Program-made: the position numbers and the translations under genes
NCBI RefSeq assembly: GCF_937873925.1
Contig: NZ_CALNAT010000252.1
Span: 1-49,810, forward strand
Direction: 5' to 3'
From: an uncultured Proteiniphilum sp.
GTDB lineage: Bacteria > Bacteroidota > Bacteroidia > Bacteroidales > Dysgonomonadaceae
DNA: 49,810 bases
The notes under the pieces: model-generated
The model's database searches: none
Seen by the model: only the letters and a program-made list of their open reading frames with translations
Told to the model about the DNA's origin: nothing
Part shown: positions 26,476 through 34,053 of the stretch, piece after piece
Numbering within the stretch: position 1 is the stretch's first letter
Layout: every line of letters starts with the position of its first letter

Positions 26476-27708
26476 ATGCATTACTTAAAAATCACAGCAC
26501 TTTTTTTATTTGTTTTCATGCTGCTTTCCGCTTCGTGTGAAGAACGGAAGGTAAGCGACGGTGAACCGGAGGGGGATGTCCTTCCCCCGGTAGAGACCCG
26601 TGACCCCAATACCAGCTTCAAACCCGCTTTCGAGGGACAGACCCGCATTCAGGGAGTAAAAACCACGACTCCTTACCAGGCGACTGTTATCGCCGAGGGA
26701 CTGGTGAAGCCCTGGGCAGTCACATTACTGCCCGACGGCCGGCTGGCTATCACAGAAAAAGGCGGCACCATGCGCATCGCTACTACGAACGGCAATGTAA
26801 GCAGCTCCATTACAGGCTTCCCCGAAGTGGACGACCGGAATCAGGGAGGACTGCTGGATGTAGCGCCCTCACCTGATTTTGGCAGCAGCAGGATGTTATA
26901 CTTCACGCTGGCCGAACGCACGGCAGAGGGTTCCCTCACGGCCATAGGCAAGGGGAGGCTCTCGGACGATGAGACCCGGATAGAGGATTTCCGCATCATC
27001 TACCGCGCCATCCCCTATTACGACAACAGTATGCACTTCGGCAGCCGCCTCCTGTTCGATAAAAACGGACATATCTTCGCCACTACCGGCGAGCGGTCCG
27101 ATCTGGCTACCCGCCCTAATGCACAGAAACTTAATACAGGCCACGGTAAAGTGATCCGTATTACGACCGAGGGCGCACCCGTGCCGGACAATCCGTTCAT
27201 GGGTACCGAAGGAGCGCTGCCAGAGATATACAGTTACGGCCACCGCAATCCGCAGGGCCTCGATATCCATCCCGTCACCGGCGAACTCTGGCTCAGTGAG
27301 ATGGGACCACGCGGTGGCGATGAGCTCAACCTCATCAAACCAGGGAAAAACTATGGATGGGCTACCATCACCTACGGCATCGAGTACAACGGCAACATCA
27401 TCGGCGAGGGTATTACACAGCGGGAAGGCATGGAACAGCCTGTCTACTACTGGGATCCAGTGCTCTCGCCCAGTGGCATGGCCTTTTACAGCTCCAATGC
27501 CATCCCCGAATGGGAAAACAACCTCTTCATCGGCGGACTCAACAGCAACCATATTGCCCGGCTTGTGATCAAAGAAAACAAGGTAGTGGGCGAAGAGCGC
27601 CTGCTTGCCGATGAGGGGCAGCGTTTCCGCGATGTGGCCGACGGTAATGACGGCGCCCTGTATGCCGTAACGGATGAAGGACGATTATACCGGATCGGAG
27701 CGGAATGA
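26476..27708 (+). CDS. PQQ-type soluble sugar dehydrogenase lipoprotein
   Basis: A 410-residue six-bladed beta-propeller protein of the glucose/sorbosone dehydrogenase family (YliI/Asd-like). The leader ends in the lipobox LSASC, so it should be lipid-anchored. Family features are IAEGLVKPWAVTLLPDGRLAITEKGG, NQGGLLDVAPSPDF, NSMHFGSRLLFDKNGHIFATTGER (with the active-site His), YGHRNPQGLDIHP and LSEMGPRGGDELNLI, GKNYGWATITYG. Such enzymes oxidise aldoses using PQQ. No PQQ synthesis genes are visible, so the protein would need external PQQ or may have another role. It overlaps the converging VOC gene by 24 bp. Confidence 0.9.
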   Translation: MHYLKITALFLFVFMLLSASCEERKVSDGEPEGDVLPPVETRDPNTSFKPAFEGQTRIQGVKTTTPYQATVIAEGLVKPWAVTLLPDGRLAITEKGGTMRIATTNGNVSSSITGFPEVDDRNQGGLLDVAPSPDFGSSRMLYFTLAERTAEGSLTAIGKGRLSDDETRIEDFRIIYRAIPYYDNSMHFGSRLLFDKNGHIFATTGERSDLATRPNAQKLNTGHGKVIRITTEGAPVPDNPFMGTEGALPEIYSYGHRNPQGLDIHPVTGELWLSEMGPRGGDELNLIKPGKNYGWATITYGIEYNGNIIGEGITQREGMEQPVYYWDPVLSPSGMAFYSSNAIPEWENNLFIGGLNSNHIARLVIKENKVVGEERLLADEGQRFRDVADGNDGALYAVTDEGRLYRIGAE

Positions 27709-28116
27709 CCACGAAATCATCCACATTATCCCGAACCGGTCTTTGAAACTTCCGAAGTAATCGCCCCAGAACATATCCTGCATGGGCATCTCCACCTCAC
27801 CGCCGGCGGACAGTTCGTTGAACAGCCTGTCCGCCTCCTCGCGGCTGTCGGCTGTGGCACTGATATAGTTATTGTTTCCCTGATGAAAAGGATTCCCCAT
27901 ACCGGGAACTACGTCCGATCCCATCAGCAGATCGTTACCTACAGGCAATGAGACATGCATCACACGGTCTTTATAGGCCTCGGGCACATCCATCCCATCC
28001 ACATCTTTCATTCTCATGATCCCGCCTTTAAACTCTCCGCCGAACACGGATCTGTAGAAATTGAAAGCTTCTTCACATGTACCGTCGAAATCGAGGTACG
28101 GATCTAATTTAACCAT
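27685..28116 (-). CDS. VOC family protein, PhnB-like
   Basis: A 143-residue single-domain protein of the vicinal oxygen chelate / PhnB-like type (glyoxalase fold). It shows YLDFDGTCEEAFNFYRSVFGGEF at the start, MHVSLPVGNDLLMGSD in the middle and DMFWGDYFGSFKDRFGIMWMISW at the end, typical of this group. The start is the ATG at 28116 (MVKLDPYLDFDG); an upstream TTG would add a non-conserved tail. The 3' end overlaps the sugar dehydrogenase gene. Catalytic activity cannot be assigned: PhnB-like proteins are often annotated by similarity to UbiG-like enzymes without proof. Confidence 0.88.
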   Translation of the reverse strand: MVKLDPYLDFDGTCEEAFNFYRSVFGGEFKGGIMRMKDVDGMDVPEAYKDRVMHVSLPVGNDLLMGSDVVPGMGNPFHQGNNNYISATADSREEADRLFNELSAGGEVEMPMQDMFWGDYFGSFKDRFGIMWMISWSFRSDPV

Positions 28117-28149
28117 GATTTTTAAATGTTTAAGTGATTGTAAATAATG

Positions 28150-28317
28150 AACGTTTTCGTTAAGCGAGTACAGAGGCAAAACTTGTTTTGACTATGTCGA
28201 GCGTAGAAAACGACTAATTTTAATGAACTATTTCGTTAAGTGAGAGCAAAGCAAATTTATTTGTTTTGCCGAACGCAGAATTAACAATTGAGGAGCGAAG
28301 GCGACTCAAATAGTCTA
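28150..28317. repeat. Dispersed intergenic repeat, copy 2 (92-bp unit plus a diverged upstream unit)
   Basis: The 92-bp unit 28226-28317 differs from 3421-3512 at four positions only. Its stem GCAAAGCAAAT (28246-28256) with ATTTGTTTTGC (28259-28269) is complete with one wobble. Upstream, a diverged unit begins AACGTTTTCGTTAAGCGAG at 28150 and has its own stem (CAAAA/TTTTG around CTTG) and a GTCG/CGAC pair. A related head, AACGTTTTCGTGAAGTG, occurs at 31904-31920. The whole lies between the two minus-strand VOC genes, in the opposite orientation to their transcription. Confidence 0.8.
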
Positions 28318-28329
28318 CTGTAATTGAAA

Positions 28330-29193
28330 TTATTCGGGCGATTCCGCAGCTTCCCTCAGTTTCCTGATATCCATCTTTTTAATTTTCAACATCGCCTCGA
28401 ATACTTTGGGTGATTTTAGTATCAGTTCTTCGAACTCCCTGGGCGTGATTTGCCAACTGACCCCATATTTGTCCGTCAGCCAGCCGCACATCACTTCTTG
28501 GCCGCCATCGGCAGTAAGGCCGTCCCAATAGTGATCTATCTCCTCCTGGGTATCGCACTCTACCACCAGTGAGACTCCTTCGTTGAAGTTGAAGGCGTGC
28601 GGATAGGAACTATCCATACTCATCAGCAGGTAACCGTTCAATGCAAATTCGGCATGCTGGATATTTCCCGCGGTCTCACCCTCCTCACCGGTATATCTTG
28701 ATATACCTCTTATTCCCGATTCGGGAAAAAGCGAGGTGTAAAAACTCATCGCTTCCTCCGCTTTGCCGTTGTTATCTCCTACGAACATCATTGTAGGCAC
28801 TACTTTCTGAATGATATCCTTCGCTTCGGCGGCAATCAGTTGCCATGATACACCGTAGCGGTCCTCTACCCAGGCATACTTCGGGCTGAACGGGTAACTG
28901 TCGAGCGGCATCAAAGTACTTCCCTCTTGTGTTAGTTTTGCGTACAGATCCTCTACCTCCTTTTCCGATGTAGTGAGGTACATCAGCGAGATTGAGGGAT
29001 TGGGAAAACTTTCCTCGTTGCCGTTCAGCAGCATGATCCTTTGACCGCCTATCGTAATAATATCCACATAGCGATCCTCATCCGTTATTTTTGTATCGGG
29101 AAAAACGGACACGTAAAAACCCGCCATCTCAGGGGCGTTATTATTTTTGCACCAAATGCAAGGGTAAATGGGTTGATGATTTTTCTGTGCCAT
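28330..29193 (-). CDS. Tandem VOC/PhnB-like protein
   Basis: A 287-residue protein with two PhnB-like domains in tandem. Domain 1 (about 5-130) has CIWCKNNNAPEMAGFYVSVFPDTKI and YPFSPKYAWVEDRYGVSWQL; domain 2 (about 135-260) has VPTMMFVGDNNGKAEEAMSFYTSLFPESGI and CGWLTDKYGVSWQITP. The start is the ATG at 29193; the upstream frame opens at a non-ATG codon in poor sequence. The two domains are similar but not identical, as in other two-domain PhnB-like (DUF-type 3-demethylubiquinone methyltransferase-like) proteins. A -7-like box on the minus strand (TATTTTTG, 29233-29226) is present without a clear -33 element. Function not assignable. Confidence 0.88.
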   Translation of the reverse strand: MAQKNHQPIYPCIWCKNNNAPEMAGFYVSVFPDTKITDEDRYVDIITIGGQRIMLLNGNEESFPNPSISLMYLTTSEKEVEDLYAKLTQEGSTLMPLDSYPFSPKYAWVEDRYGVSWQLIAAEAKDIIQKVVPTMMFVGDNNGKAEEAMSFYTSLFPESGIRGISRYTGEEGETAGNIQHAEFALNGYLLMSMDSSYPHAFNFNEGVSLVVECDTQEEIDHYWDGLTADGGQEVMCGWLTDKYGVSWQITPREFEELILKSPKVFEAMLKIKKMDIRKLREAAESPE

Positions 29194-29324
29194 GATTTTT
29201 ACTGTTTTAGAACGATTCCATATTACAAAAATAGGATGACGGCTTTTTAATACACTTATCCTATGACAAGAAAAAACCAAAAAGTGTCCAAAATCGGGTT
29301 ATGTCACGAAATGGTTAAGTGGAC

Positions 29325-29906
29325 TTATCCTACGGTTAATTCTTTTCGGATGCGGCTTAAAGAAGTATCCGTGATGCCCAGATAAGTCGCAATCTGCTTC
29401 AGTGGGGCCTGCCTGATCACCTGGGGATTTTCTTTAATCAACTTCAGATAACGTTCTGTGGCTGTTTGGGTAATCATTTCTACCGCGCGTTGCTTCGACT
29501 GAAAAAGCTGCTCCGACATCCATGCCCGTCCCCATTCATTCAATCCCTGGATGGAGTGGTATAGCATCTCAAACCGGTCGAGATCGATCTTCCAACAGAC
29601 ACACTCTGTCAGCGCCTGAATATACTCCTCGGAAGGGATATGCTGGAACAGCGACAACACTTCAATAACTACTTCCCGATTGGAAAAAAAGTTAGTCGTT
29701 ATCTCATTCGCGTCGTAATCATAGACAAACGACCGCATCAATCCGTTTTCAAGGATCAGGTAACTGTTTGATCTCTCACCGCGCTTCAGAAAAAAATCCC
29801 CTTTGTAAAACATTGCTTTCGTATGCATATTGCCGATCGTAATCAGATTTTCCTCTGTCAGCAAAGGATGCCGGTATACCTCTCTCAGGGTTTTCTCTTT
29901 ATCCAT
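29325..29906 (-). CDS. Crp/Fnr family transcriptional regulator
   Basis: A 193-residue regulator with an N-terminal cyclic-nucleotide-binding-like beta barrel (about 15-125: KGDFFLKRGERSNSYLILENGLMRSFVYD) and a C-terminal helix-turn-helix (about 160-190: LKQIATYLGITDTSLSRIRKEL). The effector is unknown; the barrel lacks a convincing cAMP Arg-Ser pair. It starts one base after the epimerase stop and is the last gene of a four-gene minus-strand group. This group type is common in Bacteroidota next to small metabolic genes, and the regulator may control them. Confidence 0.9.
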   Translation of the reverse strand: MDKEKTLREVYRHPLLTEENLITIGNMHTKAMFYKGDFFLKRGERSNSYLILENGLMRSFVYDYDANEITTNFFSNREVVIEVLSLFQHIPSEEYIQALTECVCWKIDLDRFEMLYHSIQGLNEWGRAWMSEQLFQSKQRAVEMITQTATERYLKLIKENPQVIRQAPLKQIATYLGITDTSLSRIRKELTVG

Positions 29907-29907
29907 T

Positions 29908-30843
29908 TTAATTCCGCTTGCCCTTCTTCATTGCCTGAAGAGTAGCTTTAATTGCTTCTTTTGCCGTGGGATAGACAAATTCATACCCTGCATCGCGTAC
30001 TTTTTGCGATGAGATACGGCTACCGTAAAGGATCATATCGGCCGATTGCCCCATAAAGACGCGAAGCAGGAATGCCGGCAGCGGTGGCATAAAGAAAGGA
30101 CGTTTCATCTCCTTCGCCAACATCCTCATAAATCCCACGTTGGTCTTGAATTCCGGTGCAACCGCGTTATAGACACCCTGCATGGAATTATCCCCGACCG
30201 CTTTCAAATAGAGACGGCAGAGGTCGTCAATATGGATCCAGCTCAGGTGCTGTTTGCCCGAACCAAGTGGTGCACCCAGTCCGAACCGCGTCGGCAGCAC
30301 CATTTTCCCGAAGGCCTCACTCTCCCTGGAGATCACGAAAGCGGTCCGCAGCGCCACCGTGCGTATGCCCAGTTCCTCACGGAACCTGAAAGCCTCTGCT
30401 TCCCATTTCCGGCAGGTACGGCTCAGGAAGTCGCTGCTCGGGGGATTATCCTCCTCGGTAAATATTCTCTCTCCTGTTTGCTGCCCATAGAATCCGACCG
30501 CAGAAGCGGAAATAAACGCCTCCGGCTTTTTATCCATCCGCTTCACCGTCTCCAGCAACAGTTTCGCCGTCTGCACGCGGCTCTCTACGATCTTCTGCTT
30601 CTTCAACCGCGTCCAGGAGCCGTCGCCCAGGTTCGATCCCGCCAGGTGAATGATCACATCGGCCTGTTCCACCGCCTCCGTATCGATCTCTCCCTTGCGG
30701 TAGTCCCACCGATAGCGGGGGATCTGCGCCTTCACATACCGTTCACGGCTCAGCCAGATCACCCTGTAACCTTTCTCAATGAGCAATTCCGATAACCTTT
30801 TGCCCACCATTCCCGATCCGCCTGTAATTAAAATCGTCTTCAT
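29908..30843 (-). CDS. TIGR01777-type NAD(P)-dependent epimerase/oxidoreductase (YfcH-like)
   Basis: A 311-residue extended SDR with the Rossmann start ITGGSGMVGKRLSELL and the family motifs VIHLAGSNLGDGSW, SASAVGFYG and SRTCRKWEAEA (the catalytic Tyr-x3-Lys is replaced by the Cys-Arg-Lys-Trp seen in this family), then LSWIHIDDLCRLYL and GVYNAVAPE. The ATG at 30843 has a purine-rich GGGAGGAAA upstream and is preferred; an alternative ATG at 30876 overlaps the stop of the GNAT gene as ATGA, which would allow coupled translation. The function is unknown in this family. Confidence 0.9.
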   Translation of the reverse strand: MKTILITGGSGMVGKRLSELLIEKGYRVIWLSRERYVKAQIPRYRWDYRKGEIDTEAVEQADVIIHLAGSNLGDGSWTRLKKQKIVESRVQTAKLLLETVKRMDKKPEAFISASAVGFYGQQTGERIFTEEDNPPSSDFLSRTCRKWEAEAFRFREELGIRTVALRTAFVISRESEAFGKMVLPTRFGLGAPLGSGKQHLSWIHIDDLCRLYLKAVGDNSMQGVYNAVAPEFKTNVGFMRMLAKEMKRPFFMPPLPAFLLRVFMGQSADMILYGSRISSQKVRDAGYEFVYPTAKEAIKATLQAMKKGKRN

Positions 30844-30872
30844 ACGATTATCTGTTTCCTCCCTGCCGGGGC

Positions 30873-31151
30873 TCATAAAACATCCCTTATCCCGGGCGTT
30901 TTGTCGAATATCCTTTTAGCAAAAGGGCAGAGAGGCAAAATTTTCATGTCATTGTCCCGCGCATATTCCACTGCGGCCACTACCAGCTGTTTGCCGACAC
31001 CTTTGCCGGCATATTCGGGCCTTACTTCGGTATGATCAATGATGAGCCTTTTCTCCCCTGCCCGGACATAAGTCATCTTTCCGGCTTCTTTGCCGTTATC
31101 CGCGGCTTTGAACACGCCTTTTCCCCCGGTATCGATCTGTTTGATTTCCAT
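30873..31151 (-). CDS. Small GNAT-like acetyltransferase (PF14542 type)
   Basis: A 92-residue single-domain protein with the short GNAT-like layout: KMTYVRAGEKRLIIDHTEVRPEYAGKGVGKQLVVAAVEYARDN holds the acetyl-CoA loop (GKGVGK), and the end ILPLCPFAKRIFDKTP is the conserved C-terminal motif of this group. The start is set at ATG 31151 (MEIKQIDTG), 17 nt after the zinc-peptidase stop. Substrate unknown. It sits in a group with the peptidase, the epimerase and the Crp/Fnr regulator. Confidence 0.88.
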   Translation of the reverse strand: MEIKQIDTGGKGVFKAADNGKEAGKMTYVRAGEKRLIIDHTEVRPEYAGKGVGKQLVVAAVEYARDNDMKILPLCPFAKRIFDKTPGIRDVL

Positions 31152-31168
31152 GATCCCTTTGTATGTTA

Positions 31169-31852
31169 TCACCTTCTGCTGCCGCTCATGGCGATCATGA
31201 TGTAATAGAGCAGCGTGGCCAGGGAGCCGAGTGCAGCCACTACGTAGGTGTAGCCTGCCCAGCGGAGGCCATCCACTGCCTGGTTATGGTTGCTTGCATC
31301 GGTAATACCGGCGCTGCTCAACCAGCGGAGGGCGCGGTTGGTGGCATTCTTCTCCACCGGCAGCGTGATAAAGCTGAAGAGCGTGGTGAGAGCGAACATC
31401 CCGATCCCGAGCCAGAGGAGCATCGGAAAGGTCTGGATCAGGATAATGCCCGCCAGGATCACCCACATCACCCATTTGGAAGTAGAGGAGATCACCGGCA
31501 CCAATGCCGACCGCATCTTGAGAGGAGCATACCCCATCGCGTGCTGAACGGCATGGCCCGTTTCGTGCGCCGCCACAGCCGCAGCCGCCACACTGTAAGA
31601 ACCATATACCGGCTCGCTCAGGTTAATCGTCTTGTTCAACGGGTTATAGTGGTCCGTCAGCTGCCCCCTCACGGAGATCACCTGTACATCGTAGATCCCG
31701 TTGTCGCGCAGCATCTTTTCCGCCACCTCCTTTCCCGTCATTCCGTTACGGAGAGGTATCTTTGAGTACTTTTTAAAGCGGCTCTGCAACGTACCCTGTA
31801 CGATCCAGCCCGCCACTGCAATTGCAATAAATATAATCCAGATTGTTGCCAT
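31169..31852 (-). CDS. Membrane zinc metallopeptidase, YugP type
   Basis: A 227-residue protein with a membrane helix at the N-terminus, the zinc motif HETGHAVQHA (HEXXH near residue 91) and three hydrophobic segments after it, matching the Zn_peptidase_2 (YugP-like) family. SEPVYGSYSVAAAAVAAHETGHAVQH is the usual core. Two residues after the HEXXH helix the GYAPLKMRSALVPV segment is also conserved. It heads the minus-strand group with the small GNAT, the epimerase and Crp/Fnr regulator. The upstream region has a 15-bp perfect tandem duplication (31864-31893). Confidence 0.92.
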   Translation of the reverse strand: MATIWIIFIAIAVAGWIVQGTLQSRFKKYSKIPLRNGMTGKEVAEKMLRDNGIYDVQVISVRGQLTDHYNPLNKTINLSEPVYGSYSVAAAAVAAHETGHAVQHAMGYAPLKMRSALVPVISSTSKWVMWVILAGIILIQTFPMLLWLGIGMFALTTLFSFITLPVEKNATNRALRWLSSAGITDASNHNQAVDGLRWAGYTYVVAALGSLATLLYYIMIAMSGSRR

Positions 31853-31863
31853 TTGTTATTATT

Positions 31864-31893
31864 ATAGTGTATTTCTTAATAGTGTATTTCTTA
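31864..31893. repeat. 15-bp tandem duplication
   Basis: ATAGTGTATTTCTTA occurs twice in direct succession (31864-31878 and 31879-31893), starting 12 bp upstream of the zinc-peptidase start, so it probably lies in its leader or promoter. Confidence 0.7.
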
Positions 31894-31903
31894 TTCCCAT
31901 GTG

Positions 31904-31960
31904 AACGTTTTCGTGAAGTGCTCCGCACGGAAGCCAGGTTCACCTGCCTTCTGCCGTTGC
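31904..31960. repeat. Related repeat head followed by a hairpin
   Basis: AACGTTTTCGTGAAGTG (31904-31920) matches 15 of 17 bases of 28150-28166. It is followed by an imperfect inverted repeat (CGGAAGCCAGGT with ACCTGCCTTC around 31928-31952). This looks like a diverged third member of the repeat family. Confidence 0.4.
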
Positions 31961-32079
31961 ACTGAATATTTCAACCTTAAAACATCTTAGCGCCGGCAAA
32001 AGTTCACCCTCCGGGAAAAGTGCATTATCAATGAAGCAGGTTGAATTACCGGTAAAATAAAGTGAGGGGTAGGTGAAGC

Positions 32080-32109
32080 AAAAAAAGAGCGCCTGGTCCG
32101 GGCGCCCTT
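32080..32109 (-). terminator. Rho-independent terminator of purA
   Basis: On the minus strand AAGGGCGCC, loop CGGACCA, and GGCGCTC pair with one G-T wobble, followed directly by a run of seven T (32086-32080). It starts 26 bp after the purA stop. Confidence 0.85.
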
Positions 32110-32134
32110 AATGAAATTCCTTATAACGGAAGTA

Positions 32135-33394
32135 TTATCTTATAATTGTCTGTGCACGGTCGGGGCCCAATGACACGATAGCCACAGGTACTCCCAGTTC
32201 CGTCTCCAAAAAGGTCAGGTAGTTGTTGAACTCTTCGGGGAATTCATCTTCCGACTGCATCTTCGTCATATCGGTCTGCCAGCCGGGCAGTTCCACATAC
32301 ACCGGTTCAATTCCTTCCGAGATGTCGTAAGGCAGGTCTTCCGTTTCTTCGCCGTTCACCTTGTAGGCCACACAGGCATTGATCGTCTCAAAGCTATCCA
32401 GCACATCGCTTTTGGTCATCACCAACTTGGTCACCCCGTTCAGCATGACGGTATATCGCAGCGCCACCAGGTCTATCCATCCGCAGCGGCGCGGGCGTCC
32501 TGTCACTGAACCATACTCGTTGCCGTTATCGCGCAACCGCTGCCCGTCGGCATCGACCAGTTCGGTAGGGAAAGGGCCGCTGCCCACCCGGGTGCAGTAG
32601 GCCTTGAAAATACCGTATACCTCGCCGATCGCCCCCGGGGGCACCCCCATCCCGCTACAGGCGCCGGCGCAAATGGTGTTGGAGGAGGTCACAAAAGGAT
32701 ATGAGCCGAAGTCTATATCCAGCATCGATCCCTGCGCGCCTTCGGCCAATACCGACCCGCCGGTCGCCAGGTGCCTGTTGATGAAATGTTCGCTGTCGAT
32801 GATCCGGAACTCCTTCATCTTCCCGATGCCGGCAAACCACTCCTCTTCAAGGGCAGTCAGGTCATACTCAAAGCGGTAATGGTCGAGCAGTTCCTTGTGG
32901 CGCAGCACCGCGTTGCGGTATTTTTCCTCAAAGTTGTGAAACAGGTCGCCCACCCTCAGTCCGTGGCGTCCCACCTTATCGGTATAAGCCGGGCCGATAC
33001 CCCGTCCCGTGGTGCCGATCCTGGCATCGCCCATCGCTTTTTCCGAAGCCGCATCCAGCAGCCGGTGCGTGGGCAGGATCAGATGCGCCTTTTGAGAGAT
33101 AAAGAGCCTGTCGGTAAGGGAGTGTCCTGACGCCTCCAGCGCTTCCACTTCCTGTTTAAAGAGCGTCGGATCAATTACCACCCCGTTGCCGATGATATTT
33201 ATTTTTCCATCCTGAAAAATCCCCGAGGGGATCGATTTCAGAATATATTTCTCACCCTCGAATTCCAGTGTGTGTCCCGCGTTGGGTCCGCCCTGGAATC
33301 GTGCCACCACCTCGTACCGGGGCGTAAGCACATCCACCACTTTACCTTTACCTTCGTCGCCCCACTGGAGCCCTAAGAGTACATCAACCTTCAT
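32135..33394 (-). CDS. purA: Adenylosuccinate synthetase
   Basis: A 419-residue cytoplasmic enzyme that joins IMP and aspartate with GTP in AMP synthesis. The N-terminal LLGLQWGDEGKGKVVD holds the GTP loop and the catalytic Asp, NAGHT follows in QGGPNAGHTLEFEG, and IGTTGRGIGPAYTDK is the signature region. Later motifs are LAEGAQGSMLDIDFGSYPFVTSSNT and TGRPRRCGWIDLVALRY. Length and motifs are standard. The start overlaps the end of the Fur-family gene by 4 bp (ATGA), so the two are coupled; a clean terminator follows. Confidence 0.98.
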   Translation of the reverse strand: MKVDVLLGLQWGDEGKGKVVDVLTPRYEVVARFQGGPNAGHTLEFEGEKYILKSIPSGIFQDGKINIIGNGVVIDPTLFKQEVEALEASGHSLTDRLFISQKAHLILPTHRLLDAASEKAMGDARIGTTGRGIGPAYTDKVGRHGLRVGDLFHNFEEKYRNAVLRHKELLDHYRFEYDLTALEEEWFAGIGKMKEFRIIDSEHFINRHLATGGSVLAEGAQGSMLDIDFGSYPFVTSSNTICAGACSGMGVPPGAIGEVYGIFKAYCTRVGSGPFPTELVDADGQRLRDNGNEYGSVTGRPRRCGWIDLVALRYTVMLNGVTKLVMTKSDVLDSFETINACVAYKVNGEETEDLPYDISEGIEPVYVELPGWQTDMTKMQSEDEFPEEFNNYLTFLETELGVPVAIVSLGPDRAQTIIR

Positions 33395-33915
33395 TTTTTA
33401 TCCTGTTTACCGTTGCTTTTATTCTGTTTGGTTTCATTTTTCCGTGCCAGCTTTCTGAGTTCCATCCGTTTGGCATGGATACACTTGCTGCATGTGCCGT
33501 AGATATAGGTGCTATAGTAGCCCACCTTGAACTTCCTGATCTTTTTGAGCTGGGCCGGCGTCAGCAGGTCGCCCGTCATCTCGCGCACCTCCCCGCAGGT
33601 AGTGCAGATAAGATGGTCATGATTTTCGTTACCATAAGCCCGTTCATATTTCGATATATTCGCCCCGAACTGATGTTTCACCACCAATCCGCAGTCCAGC
33701 AGCAGCTGAATAGTATTGTAGAGCGTGGCACGGCTCACCCGGAAGTTCACTTCAATCATGGAATTATAGAGCGAGTCCATATCAAAATGTCCCCGTACAG
33801 AGTAGATATGATCGAGAATAGCGAACCGTTCGGGTGTTTTTCTGTGTTTATGGAGCGTCAAATACTCCATAAACTCGTTCCTTACCTGTTGCTTCAATTT
33901 TTGAGCGGCATCCAT
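33391..33915 (-). CDS. Fur/PerR family metal-dependent regulator
   Basis: A 174-residue regulator with the winged-helix DNA-binding domain (about 15-90: PERFAILDHIYSVRGHFDMDSLYNSM, ISRATLYNTIQLLLDCGLV) and a dimerisation domain. Zinc-site cysteines are ICTTC (about 105) and TCSKC (about 141), and HDHLIC gives further metal ligands. Features do not allow a clean choice between Fur, PerR and Zur. The C-terminus is unusually Lys/Asn/Gln-rich (ARKNETKQNKSNGKQDKK). It is translationally coupled to purA, a pairing seen in several Bacteroidota. Confidence 0.92.
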   Translation of the reverse strand: MDAAQKLKQQVRNEFMEYLTLHKHRKTPERFAILDHIYSVRGHFDMDSLYNSMIEVNFRVSRATLYNTIQLLLDCGLVVKHQFGANISKYERAYGNENHDHLICTTCGEVREMTGDLLTPAQLKKIRKFKVGYYSTYIYGTCSKCIHAKRMELRKLARKNETKQNKSNGKQDKK

Positions 33916-33992
33916 ATGGCTACAAAATTATTCTATTTTTTTCGATTTTCCTCTTTTTTCTAATGTAAAATTGATTTCGAATTTCACTCCCC

Positions 33993-34042
33993 ACATTGAC
34001 ACATTATTCACATTGACACATTATTCACATTGGCACATTGAC
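33993..34042. repeat. 17-bp tandem repeat, 2.9 copies
   Basis: ACATTGACACATTATTC is repeated exactly at 33993-34009 and 34010-34026, with a partly changed third copy to 34042. It lies between the Fur-family gene start and the end of the glycoside hydrolase gene. Confidence 0.8.
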
Positions 34043-34053
34043 TCATCATCAAA

